A stretch of 64,000 bases of DNA from Burkholderia sp. H160 (GCA_000173575.1 ABYL01000002.1:1-64000); one strand, 5' to 3'. Counted from the stretch's first letter, positions 23,774 to 32,813 are shown. Translations and numbers: made by a program. The notes: generated by a model not told the origin, from the letters alone.

Positions 23774-26527
23774 TTAGTACCAGCGACCGTAACGGCGGAT
23801 ATAGAGCGTCTTGACGACCTGTGTCAGCATCACATAGCCGACCATCGTCGCGACGAGCCAGAACCAGTAGCTGTGATCCAGCGAAACGAAACCCATTGCC
23901 CCGGCCAGTGGAGAAAACGGCAGCCAGCATCCGAGGAGGATGGCAACCGAGGTCGATAGCAACACCGGAAGGGACGCGGTACTCTGGATGAACGGAATCC
24001 TGCGCGTGCGCAGCATGTGGACGACGAGGGTCTGGGAGACGAGCCCCTCGATGAACCAGCCCGAATTCATGATGGCTTGACCGCCGCCGTGCAGTTGGTA
24101 AGCCGCGCCGGCACCGAACACCGTCCACATCAACACAAAGGTCGTGATGTCGAATACCGACGACGTGGGCCCCAGCCACACCATGAAACGTCCGATATTG
24201 CCGGCGTCCCACTTGCGCGGTTTCTTCACGAAATCGGGATCCATCCGGTCCCACGGCAAGAACATCTGCGAGAGGTCGTAGATCAGGTTCTGGATCAGCA
24301 GTTGCATCGCCAGCATCGGCTCCCAGGGCAGGAATGCGGAGGCGATCAGCACCGAAAACACGTTGCCGAAATTCGAGCTTGCGGTCATGTTCAGGTACTT
24401 CAGGATATTGCCGAAGGTCTCGCGCCCCTTGATCACGCCTTCCTCCAGCACCATCAGGCTTTTTTCGAGCAGGATGATGTCGGCGGTTTCTTTCGCGATA
24501 TCGGCCCCTGTGTCCACCGAAATGCCGACGTCCGCATCACGAAGCGCCGGCGCGTCGTTGATTCCGTCCCCGAGGAAGCCCACCGTGTGGCCGTTGGACT
24601 GAAGCGCCTTCACCACGCGTGCCTTTTGCAGCGGGGTAAGTTTTGCGAAGACAGTCGTGTGTTCGACCGCCTGCGCAAGGCGGGCATCGTCCATCCCCTC
24701 GATGTCGCGTCCGAGCAGCGGGGTGCCCGGTTCCAGTTCGACGTCGCGGCAGACCTTCGTCGTGACGACGTGGTTGTCGCCTGTCAGCACCTTGACCGCG
24801 ACACCATGCTCGCGCAGCGCGTGGATGGCAGGCGCGGCCGAATCCTTCGGCGGATCGAGAAAGGTGAGGAAGCCGCGTACCACGAGATTTGCTTCGTCGA
24901 GGGTTTTGTATTGGGACTTTGCTTCGACGCGCGGAATCTCGCGTGTGGCGACGACCAGTACACGATAGCCTTCTTCGTTGTACTCCCGGGCGCGGGTGAT
25001 CAGCATGTCGCGCTCGCGCACGGTCAGCTCGTGGACCGTGTCGCCGGCCTGGATGTGCGTGGATACCGCCAGCATCTCTTCGACCGCGCCCTTCGACACC
25101 ATCAGCTGGTTGCCGTCCGCCGACTCGACCACCACCGACAGTCTGCGGCGCACGAAATCGAATGGCAGTTCGTCGACCTTGGCGTACTGTGTCAGCTTTG
25201 CCGGCGCACCAGGTTCATTGGCGTGTTCCACGACGGCGATGTCCATCAGATTTTTCTGCCCGCTCTGATGGAAGCTGTTCAGCCAGGCCAGCTGCAGAAT
25301 CCGCTCGTCCCTGTTGCCGTTGATGTCGAGGTGATGCTCAAGGATGATCTTGTCCTGCGTGAGTGTGCCGGTCTTGTCCGTACACAGAACATCCATCGCG
25401 CCAAAATTCTGCACCGAGTTCAGGCGCTTGACGACCACCTTGCGCCGAGCCATCGCGACAGCACCCCTGGCCAGATTCGCCGACACGATCATCGGCAGCA
25501 TCTCGGGTGTCAGACCGACCGCGACCGCGAGTGCGAACGTCACGGCAGACAGCCAGTCGCCCTTGGTCAGGCCATTGATCAGGAATACCACGGGCACCAT
25601 CACCAGCATGAAACGGATCAGCAACCACGAGACGCTGTTGACGCCGCGGTCGAAACTGGTTTCGACGCGCTTGTGACTGACAACGTTTTTAGCCAGCGAA
25701 CCGAAATACGTATCGGCGCCGGTGGCAATGACGATCGCCGTTGCCGTCCCGCTGACTACGTTCGTGCCCATAAAGCAGATATGGGCGAGATCGAGGAGGT
25801 CTGTGCCGCTAGTGGGATCGGCATGGGCCGATTTCTCAGCCACCGCGCCGAGCGTGTCGTATTTCTCGACCGGCAATGCCTCGCCGGTCAACGCGGCCTG
25901 ACTGATGAACAGGTCGCGCGACTCGATCAGACGGATGTCGGCAGGGATCATGTCGCCCGCCTGAAGGCAAACGATATCGCCGACAACGAGATCGCGGATC
26001 GCGATCTCCTGCTTCTCCGGAGGCGCGGATGCGCTCGTGCGGCGGATCACGGTCGCGGTGGTGCGGACCATCGATTTGAGCCGCTCCGCCGCCTTGTTCG
26101 ACCGGTATTCCTGAAGGAAACGCAGCAGGCTGCTCACGGTCACCATCGTGAGCAGGATGCTGACACCGGTCCAGCTGCGATCGTCCGGGGCAGCAAAGTA
26201 CACGTCCGTGAAGAAGGTGATGACGGACAGGCCAAGCAGCACCAGTACGAACGGATTCCTGAAGGCCAGCAGCAGCTGTACCAGTGCGTGGGGCGCCTTG
26301 TCGTGGGCGACCTCGTTGGGACCAGCCAGATGGAGACGCTCCAGCGCGTCTGCTTTGAGAAGACCGTTGAGGGAACTGTTCGTCTTCGTGAGCGTGGCGC
26401 CGACGGATTCGTTGGCTTCACTCACAACATGCGACTGGGATCGTTGCTGGCGCCAGGCGGAGCCAGACACAAAACCCTGCTGCGTCGTCCTGGAGGTATG
26501 CTGATTCTTGATCGATTCGTGTTGCAT
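23774..26527 (-). CDS. mgtA: Magnesium-translocating P-type ATPase
   Basis: A 917-aa P-type ATPase (class IIIB) importing Mg2+ across the inner membrane. The phosphorylated aspartate is Asp384 in CTDKTGTLTQ; TGEALPVEK and GDGINDAPALRDADVG mark the actuator and hinge. There are about ten hydrophobic segments, and the length fits MgtA/MgtB. CAGGAA precedes the ATG. It is followed by a porin gene 48 bp on. Upstream lies a long leader with a sigma70-like promoter, a hairpin and two short reading frames, consistent with leader-based Mg2+ control as in enterobacterial mgtA. The N-terminal ~40 residues are polar and probably disordered. Confidence 0.96.
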   Translation of the reverse strand: MQHESIKNQHTSRTTQQGFVSGSAWRQQRSQSHVVSEANESVGATLTKTNSSLNGLLKADALERLHLAGPNEVAHDKAPHALVQLLLAFRNPFVLVLLGLSVITFFTDVYFAAPDDRSWTGVSILLTMVTVSSLLRFLQEYRSNKAAERLKSMVRTTATVIRRTSASAPPEKQEIAIRDLVVGDIVCLQAGDMIPADIRLIESRDLFISQAALTGEALPVEKYDTLGAVAEKSAHADPTSGTDLLDLAHICFMGTNVVSGTATAIVIATGADTYFGSLAKNVVSHKRVETSFDRGVNSVSWLLIRFMLVMVPVVFLINGLTKGDWLSAVTFALAVAVGLTPEMLPMIVSANLARGAVAMARRKVVVKRLNSVQNFGAMDVLCTDKTGTLTQDKIILEHHLDINGNRDERILQLAWLNSFHQSGQKNLMDIAVVEHANEPGAPAKLTQYAKVDELPFDFVRRRLSVVVESADGNQLMVSKGAVEEMLAVSTHIQAGDTVHELTVRERDMLITRAREYNEEGYRVLVVATREIPRVEAKSQYKTLDEANLVVRGFLTFLDPPKDSAAPAIHALREHGVAVKVLTGDNHVVTTKVCRDVELEPGTPLLGRDIEGMDDARLAQAVEHTTVFAKLTPLQKARVVKALQSNGHTVGFLGDGINDAPALRDADVGISVDTGADIAKETADIILLEKSLMVLEEGVIKGRETFGNILKYLNMTASSNFGNVFSVLIASAFLPWEPMLAMQLLIQNLIYDLSQMFLPWDRMDPDFVKKPRKWDAGNIGRFMVWLGPTSSVFDITTFVLMWTVFGAGAAYQLHGGGQAIMNSGWFIEGLVSQTLVVHMLRTRRIPFIQSTASLPVLLSTSVAILLGCWLPFSPLAGAMGFVSLDHSYWFWLVATMVGYVMLTQVVKTLYIRRYGRWY

Positions 26528-26714
26528 TGGTTGTTCCTGCTGCTATGCACGCGGCGAATGGCCCGCGGCTTTTAAAGATCGGAAAATGGCTGGTTTGGGC
26601 GGCCGTGCCCGTCAGCAACCTGGCAGATCGCATCCACAGCCGCTTTAGTGCCCCGGCGACGCGACAGCGCGCACATCGTCTCGATGCGACGGATGCGCGC
26701 AGTTGACGCCAGGA

Positions 26715-26876
26715 TCAGACGTGACGTGCCGCTGGCCGGAGCACGGCCCTGATCGCCACCCACCATCGCTGTGACGGTTTGATGGGCGCTTGCGGTGCGC
26801 GCGCCGACGGCGCGACGTAGTAGTGGTGCGGCTCGCGGACCTGCGGAAGCCGGGATACGAGGAGGGCGAAATACAT
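26715..26876 (-). CDS. Small proline-rich reading frame in the mgtA leader (53 aa)
   Basis: An ATG at 26876 lies seven bases after GGAGAA. The frame encodes 53 residues with seven prolines, including the cluster ARAPQAPIKPSQRWW, and paired HHYY. It ends 187 bp before mgtA. It could be a second regulatory leader peptide or a small membrane-associated partner (residues 2-8 are hydrophobic). I recognise no homologue. The ribosome site is the main support. Confidence 0.45.
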   Translation of the reverse strand: MYFALLVSRLPQVREPHHYYVAPSARAPQAPIKPSQRWWVAIRAVLRPAARHV

Positions 26877-26988
26877 GCGGTTTCTCCGTTCGGGCCAGAG
26901 CCCGACCTATGGTTTGAGGTCGCCGGAACACCTGCAGCGCAACGCTCAGACAGTCAGGCAAATGACGGTCAACGCATGCAGGTATCCA

Positions 26989-27042
26989 TCAGGCAGAGCA
27001 AAAACGTGAGTGGCGTAAAGGCCATATGTCACTGTCGGGCAT
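26989..27042 (-). CDS. Candidate MgtL-type leader peptide (17 aa)
   Basis: The frame MPDSDIWPLRHSRFCSA begins at 27042, five bases after a near-perfect AAAGGAG. It is the best ribosome site in the leader. Seventeen codons equals the length of enterobacterial MgtL, whose early Asp/Pro-rich segment destabilises ribosomes at low Mg2+. Here an early Pro-Asp-Ser-Asp and a Trp-Pro pair are present. It lies about 320 nt after the predicted transcription start and 460 nt before mgtA. No sequence homology is claimed. Confidence 0.5.
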   Translation of the reverse strand: MPDSDIWPLRHSRFCSA

Positions 27043-27083
27043 GACGGCTCCTTTCCCGTGAGTTGTGCACGGACGTGTCTGCT

Positions 27084-27117
27084 CATGCGCCAGCAGGGAT
27101 AAGCCTGCGGGCGCATG
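27084..27117 (-). promoter_or_regulatory. Strong hairpin in the mgtA leader
   Basis: CATGCGCC (27084-27091) pairs with GGCGCATG (27110-27117). After one mismatch, GCAGG pairs with CCTGC around a 6-base loop. There is no T-run, so it is not an intrinsic terminator. It sits 42 nt before the 17-codon frame and could form a switchable structure in the leader RNA. Confidence 0.55.
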
Positions 27118-27288
27118 CGAGCGTGGTCCCGAGTCGGGATCGGGAAACGTGCCGTACGGACGAACGCAATCAAGCGGACCGAAGCGGCGCTGAAATGGAG
27201 GGTGCGGGAGTAGTGATACGGAAAGTACTACGGCGCGCACCGTTTGCCTGCGGGCAGAACGGTGGCTGAATGAGGCTAGCGGACGTTC

Positions 27289-27301
27289 TGCCTGTCAGGC
27301 A
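27289..27301. promoter_or_regulatory. Perfect 13-bp palindrome TGCCTGTCAGGCA
   Basis: TGCCTG-T-CAGGCA lies about 70 bp downstream of the predicted mgtA promoter. It may be a protein-binding site or a short stem in the leader RNA. Confidence 0.4.
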
Positions 27302-27369
27302 ATCAAACTGTTCGAAGATCGACTACTACAACTGTCCAAGGCATCGGCCCCTTTTGTAAAGACGGACGG

Positions 27370-27399
27370 ATTCTAATCGTTCGTTCATGGCAACGTCAA
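27370..27399 (-). promoter_or_regulatory. Sigma70-like promoter for the mgtA leader
   Basis: On the minus strand TTGACG (27399-27394) and TAGAAT (27375-27370) are separated by 18 bp, each matching five of six consensus bases. It lies in an AT-rich pocket between the alpha/beta hydrolase stop and the mgtA leader. Transcription would begin near 27363, giving an ~830-nt leader. Confidence 0.6.
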
Positions 27400-27555
27400 C
27401 CTGAAAACTTAGCTCTACGGATTAACGTTTTATATTGAAAATAGGATGTATCCGGGGATGGCCTGCCACGAAATGGTTCGGGGAATTAATGGTGTCACAG
27501 CTCGAAAAAAAATCAGACTGGTCCTATCGTTGGCCAACCCCAGGCGGGCACGCGC

Positions 27556-28425
27556 TTAGATGAGCGCCTTGGCCATCCATCGAGCTACGGTTGCGTCATC
27601 GAGGTAGCCGCTGATTCCATGACGGTTGTCGGTGAAGTTGTCGACGCCGCTGAAATTCTCGATGGGCGGCTGGATACTCCACGTGGTTCCGTCAAGGGGA
27701 AGGAGCGCGACCACGTCGCGCTTGTCGAAAGCGTTCTGCCAGTTCTTGACGCCAGTGGGCCTGGCCAGCGGCACGGGCAGATGGTCTCGAATACTCGCTA
27801 ACCCGAGAGGCGAGCCAACAGTGACGAGGCCGCACACATCAACGGCTTGTGCAAGATCTGACAGGACCTGGTAAGCGACGATCGTTCCAAGAGAATGCGC
27901 AACTACGACGCATGGCTCGCCCAAGGGAATGGTCTTCGCGACGATTGCGTCGATCCGCTTCGAAACCGCGGGGTAGGTGAGGTAGACGTAGACATCTCGA
28001 GTGAAGCCGTCCAGCACGGCATCTCCGAACGGCGACTCCTTGTCTAGGGTCCGCAGGATTGCGTGCACCCATGCCCAGTTGAGCGGCCCTTTCTCCTGAA
28101 CGGATACGCCAGCACTTGCCGCAATCTCCGCGTCCGGGATAGCGGCATTCGTCGCGATCTCGGTCAGAAGTTGTCCGCGAAACCCGGCTTCGGGCGTATC
28201 GGGTTTGACGCCTTTACTCTTGATATCGACGAGCAGAGGTTCGTCCAGCTGCTTGACGAGCTCATCGAGCGCATCGCCGTAGTACGGGAAATGGACTATG
28301 AGATTTTGGGGCCTGGGGAGGCCGGCCTTATCGAGTCCACAGTCGAAGGCTTCTTCCCAGACTCTCTGGAGTTGATCTGCGTCCTTGCCCTGCTGGTCGC
28401 GTCCGTGGATGAATACGAGCTTCAT
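27556..28425 (-). CDS. Alpha/beta hydrolase coupled to a caspase-like protease
   Basis: A 289-aa serine hydrolase. It opens with the oxyanion strand KLVFIHGRD and has the nucleophile elbow VVVAHSLGT (Ser178); a late histidine in NRHGISGYL and aspartates around FDKRDVV could complete the triad. The overall look is of the PGAP1/lipase-like esterases. GGAG precedes the ATG, which overlaps the caspase stop by four bases (ATGA), so the two proteins are made together. No signal peptide is present. With a caspase partner, a lipase or esterase acting on the host's own membrane lipids is plausible, but this is inference. Confidence 0.85.
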   Translation of the reverse strand: MKLVFIHGRDQQGKDADQLQRVWEEAFDCGLDKAGLPRPQNLIVHFPYYGDALDELVKQLDEPLLVDIKSKGVKPDTPEAGFRGQLLTEIATNAAIPDAEIAASAGVSVQEKGPLNWAWVHAILRTLDKESPFGDAVLDGFTRDVYVYLTYPAVSKRIDAIVAKTIPLGEPCVVVAHSLGTIVAYQVLSDLAQAVDVCGLVTVGSPLGLASIRDHLPVPLARPTGVKNWQNAFDKRDVVALLPLDGTTWSIQPPIENFSGVDNFTDNRHGISGYLDDATVARWMAKALI

Positions 28426-30269
28426 GGTCCGACTCCTCCAAAGATAGCTTCCTCGAGTACGTTCATGCCCTCCGCAGAAAATGTGGTCCATAGCCCCGGG
28501 ATGAGGTGCTTGTGTGCCACTTTCAGCACGTCCGGCATGAGTGTTTCGAATGTGCCGAGCAACAGCCAGCCCTGCGTGAGCATAGGCATCCATGGCGCAA
28601 AGTCGAGTGACTGCGGCAACTTTTTATTCCTCTGGGCGGCCAGCATGCCGACGTCGAAGAAAACCGGCTCAGGCTCTATTCGCATGTAGTCGAAGATCGA
28701 CAAGACGCCTTGATCGTTACCTGCCTGTACATACGCATACGCCGCGTACAGTCCTAGCGTCGGATCGAACTTCTTCATGGATCGCAGATAGGACGCGGTT
28801 CCTTCAGCGGCTTCCTGGTCAAGCCGGAAGCTCCCATGTTTCGCGGCAATCGCGACAAACGCGCGTCGTCTGTCGATGTCAGGTGCAAGGCTTTGATACG
28901 TGCGATGGATCTCGGTCCCTCTGGACGGCGCATAGTTGACCGTGCTGACGCGTCCACGCTCGACCACTACGGTGCCGATAAACCACTGCAGCACGGAGAG
29001 CACCATTCCCGAGCCATCGCCAAATCTCAGCAAGGCAGCTCGAGGTTCATTCGGCGAATTGCGCGAGTAGCCGGAGTCCACGCTTACCTGAGATGCACCG
29101 TTCTCCTCCCAGACTTCGCAGTGAGAGTCCGCGCCAGTTGATCTGACATACCGCAGCGATGTTCCATAGACGTTAAAGCCAGTGCGGGTCTTGCCGGAAC
29201 TCCGTTTGGCCGATTTCAGAATCAGCTCGACGGACTGTTTTACGTTTCCGATGTCCTGGACCTTGAGCTTTGATCGCGCAGGCTTGCTGGTTTCGGAACG
29301 CGAAATTCCGTCATCCATCAGTACGATGTCTCCCAGTCCGAAATCCGCAGTCTCGAACTGTGTCCGCTCGATTATTCGCCGCGGCGAGACGGCCGTCTTC
29401 CAGGAGTATGCAAGGCGGTAGCTCATTGGTGCCAGCTTCTCTTTAAGAAGCGCCAGTCCGTCTGCCGGAGGTTCGGAGTGAGCCCGGTCTGCTAGTACCT
29501 CGGCCAGATATTTCGGCAAGGCAGATTCGACTCGAGCGTCCGGGTCTTGCCTCAAGGCAATCGACACGGCCGACGCGGCATCCGGGACCGCTCTGGCCAG
29601 GTGGATCTTGAGTGGTCTCGATGCCACGACACGTCGGACTGTTCCCGCATCGTTCGTTTGCTCGATCAGTGTCGCAGGCACACCTGAGAGCGCTTTGAGC
29701 ATGCAACTGGTAAGCAGCCCTCTAAACGACTTCTCGGCCTCGTCAGGCGGCACCTCTAATGCTGGGTCGCCAGGCAGCGTCGCATAGAACACGTCGACCT
29801 CAGGCATGGGTGCCTTCGGGTTGGCGCTGGGGAAGATGAGCCCCGGGGAAACCAGGCCGAGGCGAAAGTTCGTCGGCATGGAACGGCAGGCGTCGGAAAC
29901 GAAGACGATGTGCGGGATCGCGCTCGTCCTTGCGGCGACGATCGAACCGCTCACGTTGATCGCTTCGTTGGGGTTGGCAATCGCACCGGACAACAGCCAG
30001 ACTTCCGCGTCCGGTGATAACAGGATGCCGTGTCCAGAGAAGTAGACGATGAGTTGCGAATAGACCCTTGCGGCTACTATCGCATTGACCGCAGAGAAGA
30101 CGTCGGAAATCGAGACCTTGCTGCCGTCGCCGTCGTGCAGCAGCGTCACATCGAAGCCCTGCCTTTTTCCCCAGTCGGCCATCTGGATCGCACCTTGCGC
30201 CGCCGCATTGAGAGGCGGGAAGACGCTAGCGGTCTTGTTGACGCCAACGGCGACTAGTGCCCTCTTCAT
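28422..30269 (-). CDS. Caspase-family (C14) protease with long C-terminal region
   Basis: A 615-aa cytosolic protein. Residues 1-240 form a caspase p20-like domain with the catalytic dyad His80 (LIVYFSGHGIL) and Cys128 (VFVSDACRSM). The remaining ~375 residues are not a domain I recognise; they include a beta-rich stretch (about 300-450) and a helical C-terminus (FDPTLGLYAAYAYVQAGND, later MLTQGWLLL). There is no signal peptide, so it is not a secreted gingipain type. ATG at 30269 follows GGAG. It is the first gene of a two-gene operon with the alpha/beta hydrolase. Substrate and trigger are unknown. Caspase effectors in bacteria are often part of abortive-infection or programmed-death systems. 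Confidence 0.85.
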   Translation of the reverse strand: MKRALVAVGVNKTASVFPPLNAAAQGAIQMADWGKRQGFDVTLLHDGDGSKVSISDVFSAVNAIVAARVYSQLIVYFSGHGILLSPDAEVWLLSGAIANPNEAINVSGSIVAARTSAIPHIVFVSDACRSMPTNFRLGLVSPGLIFPSANPKAPMPEVDVFYATLPGDPALEVPPDEAEKSFRGLLTSCMLKALSGVPATLIEQTNDAGTVRRVVASRPLKIHLARAVPDAASAVSIALRQDPDARVESALPKYLAEVLADRAHSEPPADGLALLKEKLAPMSYRLAYSWKTAVSPRRIIERTQFETADFGLGDIVLMDDGISRSETSKPARSKLKVQDIGNVKQSVELILKSAKRSSGKTRTGFNVYGTSLRYVRSTGADSHCEVWEENGASQVSVDSGYSRNSPNEPRAALLRFGDGSGMVLSVLQWFIGTVVVERGRVSTVNYAPSRGTEIHRTYQSLAPDIDRRRAFVAIAAKHGSFRLDQEAAEGTASYLRSMKKFDPTLGLYAAYAYVQAGNDQGVLSIFDYMRIEPEPVFFDVGMLAAQRNKKLPQSLDFAPWMPMLTQGWLLLGTFETLMPDVLKVAHKHLIPGLWTTFSAEGMNVLEEAIFGGVGP

Positions 30270-30362
30270 ACGGGTCTCCCGGCGTCCGTCCGGACAGCAG
30301 CCTTGCACGCTACAGTGGGTATCCGCAACGTACGCCAAATCGAGACCTGCAAGCTTCCAGGA

Positions 30363-32738
30363 TCAGAACAACTGTTTCTGCCCCGACATCAGCGTCGTGA
30401 AATCGTCGCGCAGCAAAGGCAGAATCGCGTCGGCCACCGGTTGCAATTGCCGCGTCAGATAGTGCTCATAGTCGATCGCCGAGCGCAGCGTTTCGAGCGG
30501 TTCGGGGCCGGCCACCGTCATCACGTAGCTGATCCAGCCGCCGTTCTGATATTGCAGCGGCCGTCCCTGCTGGCGATTGAACTCATCGGCGACGCGTGCC
30601 GCGCGCACATGCGGCGGCACGTTGCGTTCGTAAGCGTCGATCGGTCTGCGCAGCTGCTTGCGATAGACGAGCTGATCGTCGAGCCGGCCCGCGAGCGTAT
30701 CGCGCACATAGTCGCGCACGTAATCCTGATACGGCTGCTGCTTGAAGATGCGCCGGTATAGCTCCTGCTGAAACTGCTGCGCAAGCGGCGTCCAATCGGT
30801 GCGCACGGTTTCCAGACCCTTATAGACCACGTCTTCGCGGCCGTCCGGCAGTACCGTCAGGCCTGCGTAGCGTTTCTTGCTGCCTTCCTCGGCGCCGCGC
30901 ACAGTCGGCATGAAAAAGCGCCGATAGTGCCGCTCGAATTGCAGCTCCAACGCACTGTCGATGCCGAAGCGCGTCTGCAGCTTTTGCCGCCACGCCGCGT
31001 TGATATGCTCGACGAGCGCGCGGCCAATGCGCGCGGCGTCTTCCTCGTCTTGCGCGTGCTTGAGCCATACGAAGGTCGAATCGGTGTCTCCGTAAATCAC
31101 TTCGTAGCCTTGCGCCTCGATCAGCTCGCGCGTCGTGTGCATGATCTCGTGGCCGCGCATCGTGATCGACGACGCGAGCCGCGGATCGAAGAAGCGGCAG
31201 CCGGACGAGCCGAGCACGCCGTAGAACGCGTTCATGATGATCTTGAGCGCCTGCGATAGCGGCTTGTTGTGCTCGCGCTTGGCCGCTTCGCGTGCCTGCC
31301 ACACCTGCGCGACGATCGACGGCAAACAGTGGCGCGTGCGCGAGAATCGCGCGCCGAGAAAGCCCGGCACCGAGTGCACGTCGTCGGGATACAGCATGCC
31401 CTCGACGAGACCGAGCGGGTCGATCAGAAACGTGCGGATGATCGACGGATACAGGCTCTTGTAGTCGAGCACGAGCACCGAATCGTAGAGGCCGGGCCGC
31501 GAATCCATCACGAAGCCGCCGGGGCTCGCGGCGCCGGCCACGTCGCCGAGATTCGGCGCGACATAGCCCTGCCGATGCATGCGCGGCATGTACAGATGCG
31601 TGAACGCCGCGACCGAGCCGCCGCTGCGATCGGCGGGCAGGCCGGTCACGGTCGCGCGTTCGAGCAGGAACGGCAGCAGCTCGGTCTTCGCGAAGATGCG
31701 CGTGACGAGCTCGCAGTCCTTCAGGTTGTAGCGCGCGAGCGCGGGCTTGTCTTCGTCGAAGCGTCGCTGGATTTCGTCCATGCGCTGGTAGGGATTGTCG
31801 ATCGCCTTGCCTTCGCCCAGCACTGAGCGCGACACGTATTCGAGGCTGAACGACGGAAAGCTCCACGTCGCCGAACGCAATGCCTCGATGCCGTCAATGA
31901 CCCAACGACCCGCCACACCCGCAAAAAAATGATTGCGCGTGATGCCGTGTTCGCGCCACTCCATCACCGCGCCACCGCGGCCAATGCGCAGCGGCACGCG
32001 ATACTGCTCGGCATGCTGTTGCAGTACCTTCAGATCGAACTGCACGAGATTCCAGCCGATGATCGCATCGGGATCGTGCAGCTCCATCCACGCGATCAGT
32101 TTTTCGAGGAGCTGTGCGCGGCTTTCGCAGTATTCGAGCTTGAAATCGAGGGCGCTTGCGTCGGTCAGGTTGCCATTAGGCGGCCCGAGCATATACACCT
32201 GACGCTCGCCGCAGCCTTCGAGCGCGATCGAATACAGTTCCGCATGCGCGCTCGTTTCGATGTCGAGCGAGACGAGTTTCAGCGGCGGACGATATCCGTT
32301 GGCCGGTTTCAGTTCGCCATCGAGCCACGGACCATTGTGCTGAGGCTCCCCGCTGAACCATACCGGCGCGGTGATGAAGCGCTCCATCATGTAGCGCTCG
32401 GGCGGCTGGATATCGGCTTCGTAGACGTCGACGCCGCCTTCTCGCAAGCGCTTTTCGAAGCCCTTCAATTGCCGGTATTGGGAACAGTAAAGCCCGCTGA
32501 CCGGCCGATGCTGGAAGTCGCACAATTCGAGCGGCCGCAGATCGAGCGGCGCGTCGCGGCGCAGGATCGTTTCGGCGCGCTCGCGATGTTCGGCCGGAAT
32601 AAAGGCGACGGACGGCTGAGGGCGCAGGCGCAGGTGGCGCGGCCCGCTGTCCGTGGCCAGCCAGAACTCGATCTCAGTGCCGGCGGGCGTGTCCCGCCAA
32701 TGTCGGGTCAAAATGAAACCCTGCTCGAACTCAGTCAA
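30363..32738 (-). CDS. polB: DNA polymerase II (family B)
   Basis: A 791-aa proofreading family-B polymerase used for lesion bypass and replication restart. The exonuclease site shows LVSLDIETS and DAIIGWNLVQFDL. The polymerase motifs are DYKSLYPSIIRTF (A), KIIMNAFYGVLGSSG (B), YGDTDSTFVW (C) and KKRYAGL. The C-terminus SGQKQLF is a canonical beta-clamp-binding tail. The start is TTG at 32738, following GGTGGA. In enteric bacteria polB is SOS-induced; no LexA box is evident in the short upstream gap. Length matches the E. coli enzyme. Confidence 0.96.
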   Translation of the reverse strand: MTEFEQGFILTRHWRDTPAGTEIEFWLATDSGPRHLRLRPQPSVAFIPAEHRERAETILRRDAPLDLRPLELCDFQHRPVSGLYCSQYRQLKGFEKRLREGGVDVYEADIQPPERYMMERFITAPVWFSGEPQHNGPWLDGELKPANGYRPPLKLVSLDIETSAHAELYSIALEGCGERQVYMLGPPNGNLTDASALDFKLEYCESRAQLLEKLIAWMELHDPDAIIGWNLVQFDLKVLQQHAEQYRVPLRIGRGGAVMEWREHGITRNHFFAGVAGRWVIDGIEALRSATWSFPSFSLEYVSRSVLGEGKAIDNPYQRMDEIQRRFDEDKPALARYNLKDCELVTRIFAKTELLPFLLERATVTGLPADRSGGSVAAFTHLYMPRMHRQGYVAPNLGDVAGAASPGGFVMDSRPGLYDSVLVLDYKSLYPSIIRTFLIDPLGLVEGMLYPDDVHSVPGFLGARFSRTRHCLPSIVAQVWQAREAAKREHNKPLSQALKIIMNAFYGVLGSSGCRFFDPRLASSITMRGHEIMHTTRELIEAQGYEVIYGDTDSTFVWLKHAQDEEDAARIGRALVEHINAAWRQKLQTRFGIDSALELQFERHYRRFFMPTVRGAEEGSKKRYAGLTVLPDGREDVVYKGLETVRTDWTPLAQQFQQELYRRIFKQQPYQDYVRDYVRDTLAGRLDDQLVYRKQLRRPIDAYERNVPPHVRAARVADEFNRQQGRPLQYQNGGWISYVMTVAGPEPLETLRSAIDYEHYLTRQLQPVADAILPLLRDDFTTLMSGQKQLF

Positions 32739-32813
32739 ACTTCCACCTTTTTAATCGGCGCAATCGCCTCGTGCGATTTTACCGCCGCGGGCAGGGACTG
32801 TTGAGCGGGCAAT

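Noticed and set aside
24017-26575. 852-codon open frame antisense to mgtA
   Set aside because: It mirrors the mgtA coding frame almost exactly. Such long antisense frames arise from high-GC third positions; the translation has no domain and is His/Arg/Asp-rich.
26572-26961. 129-codon frame in the mgtA leader
   Set aside because: It overlaps both better-supported short frames in another phase, has no ribosome site and is arginine-rich.
27485-27512. Possible terminator with an eight-T run after the alpha/beta hydrolase (minus strand)
   Set aside because: The T-run is clear, but the nearest stem (GTTGGCCAAC) is separated from it by about 19 bases and no adjacent stem forms.
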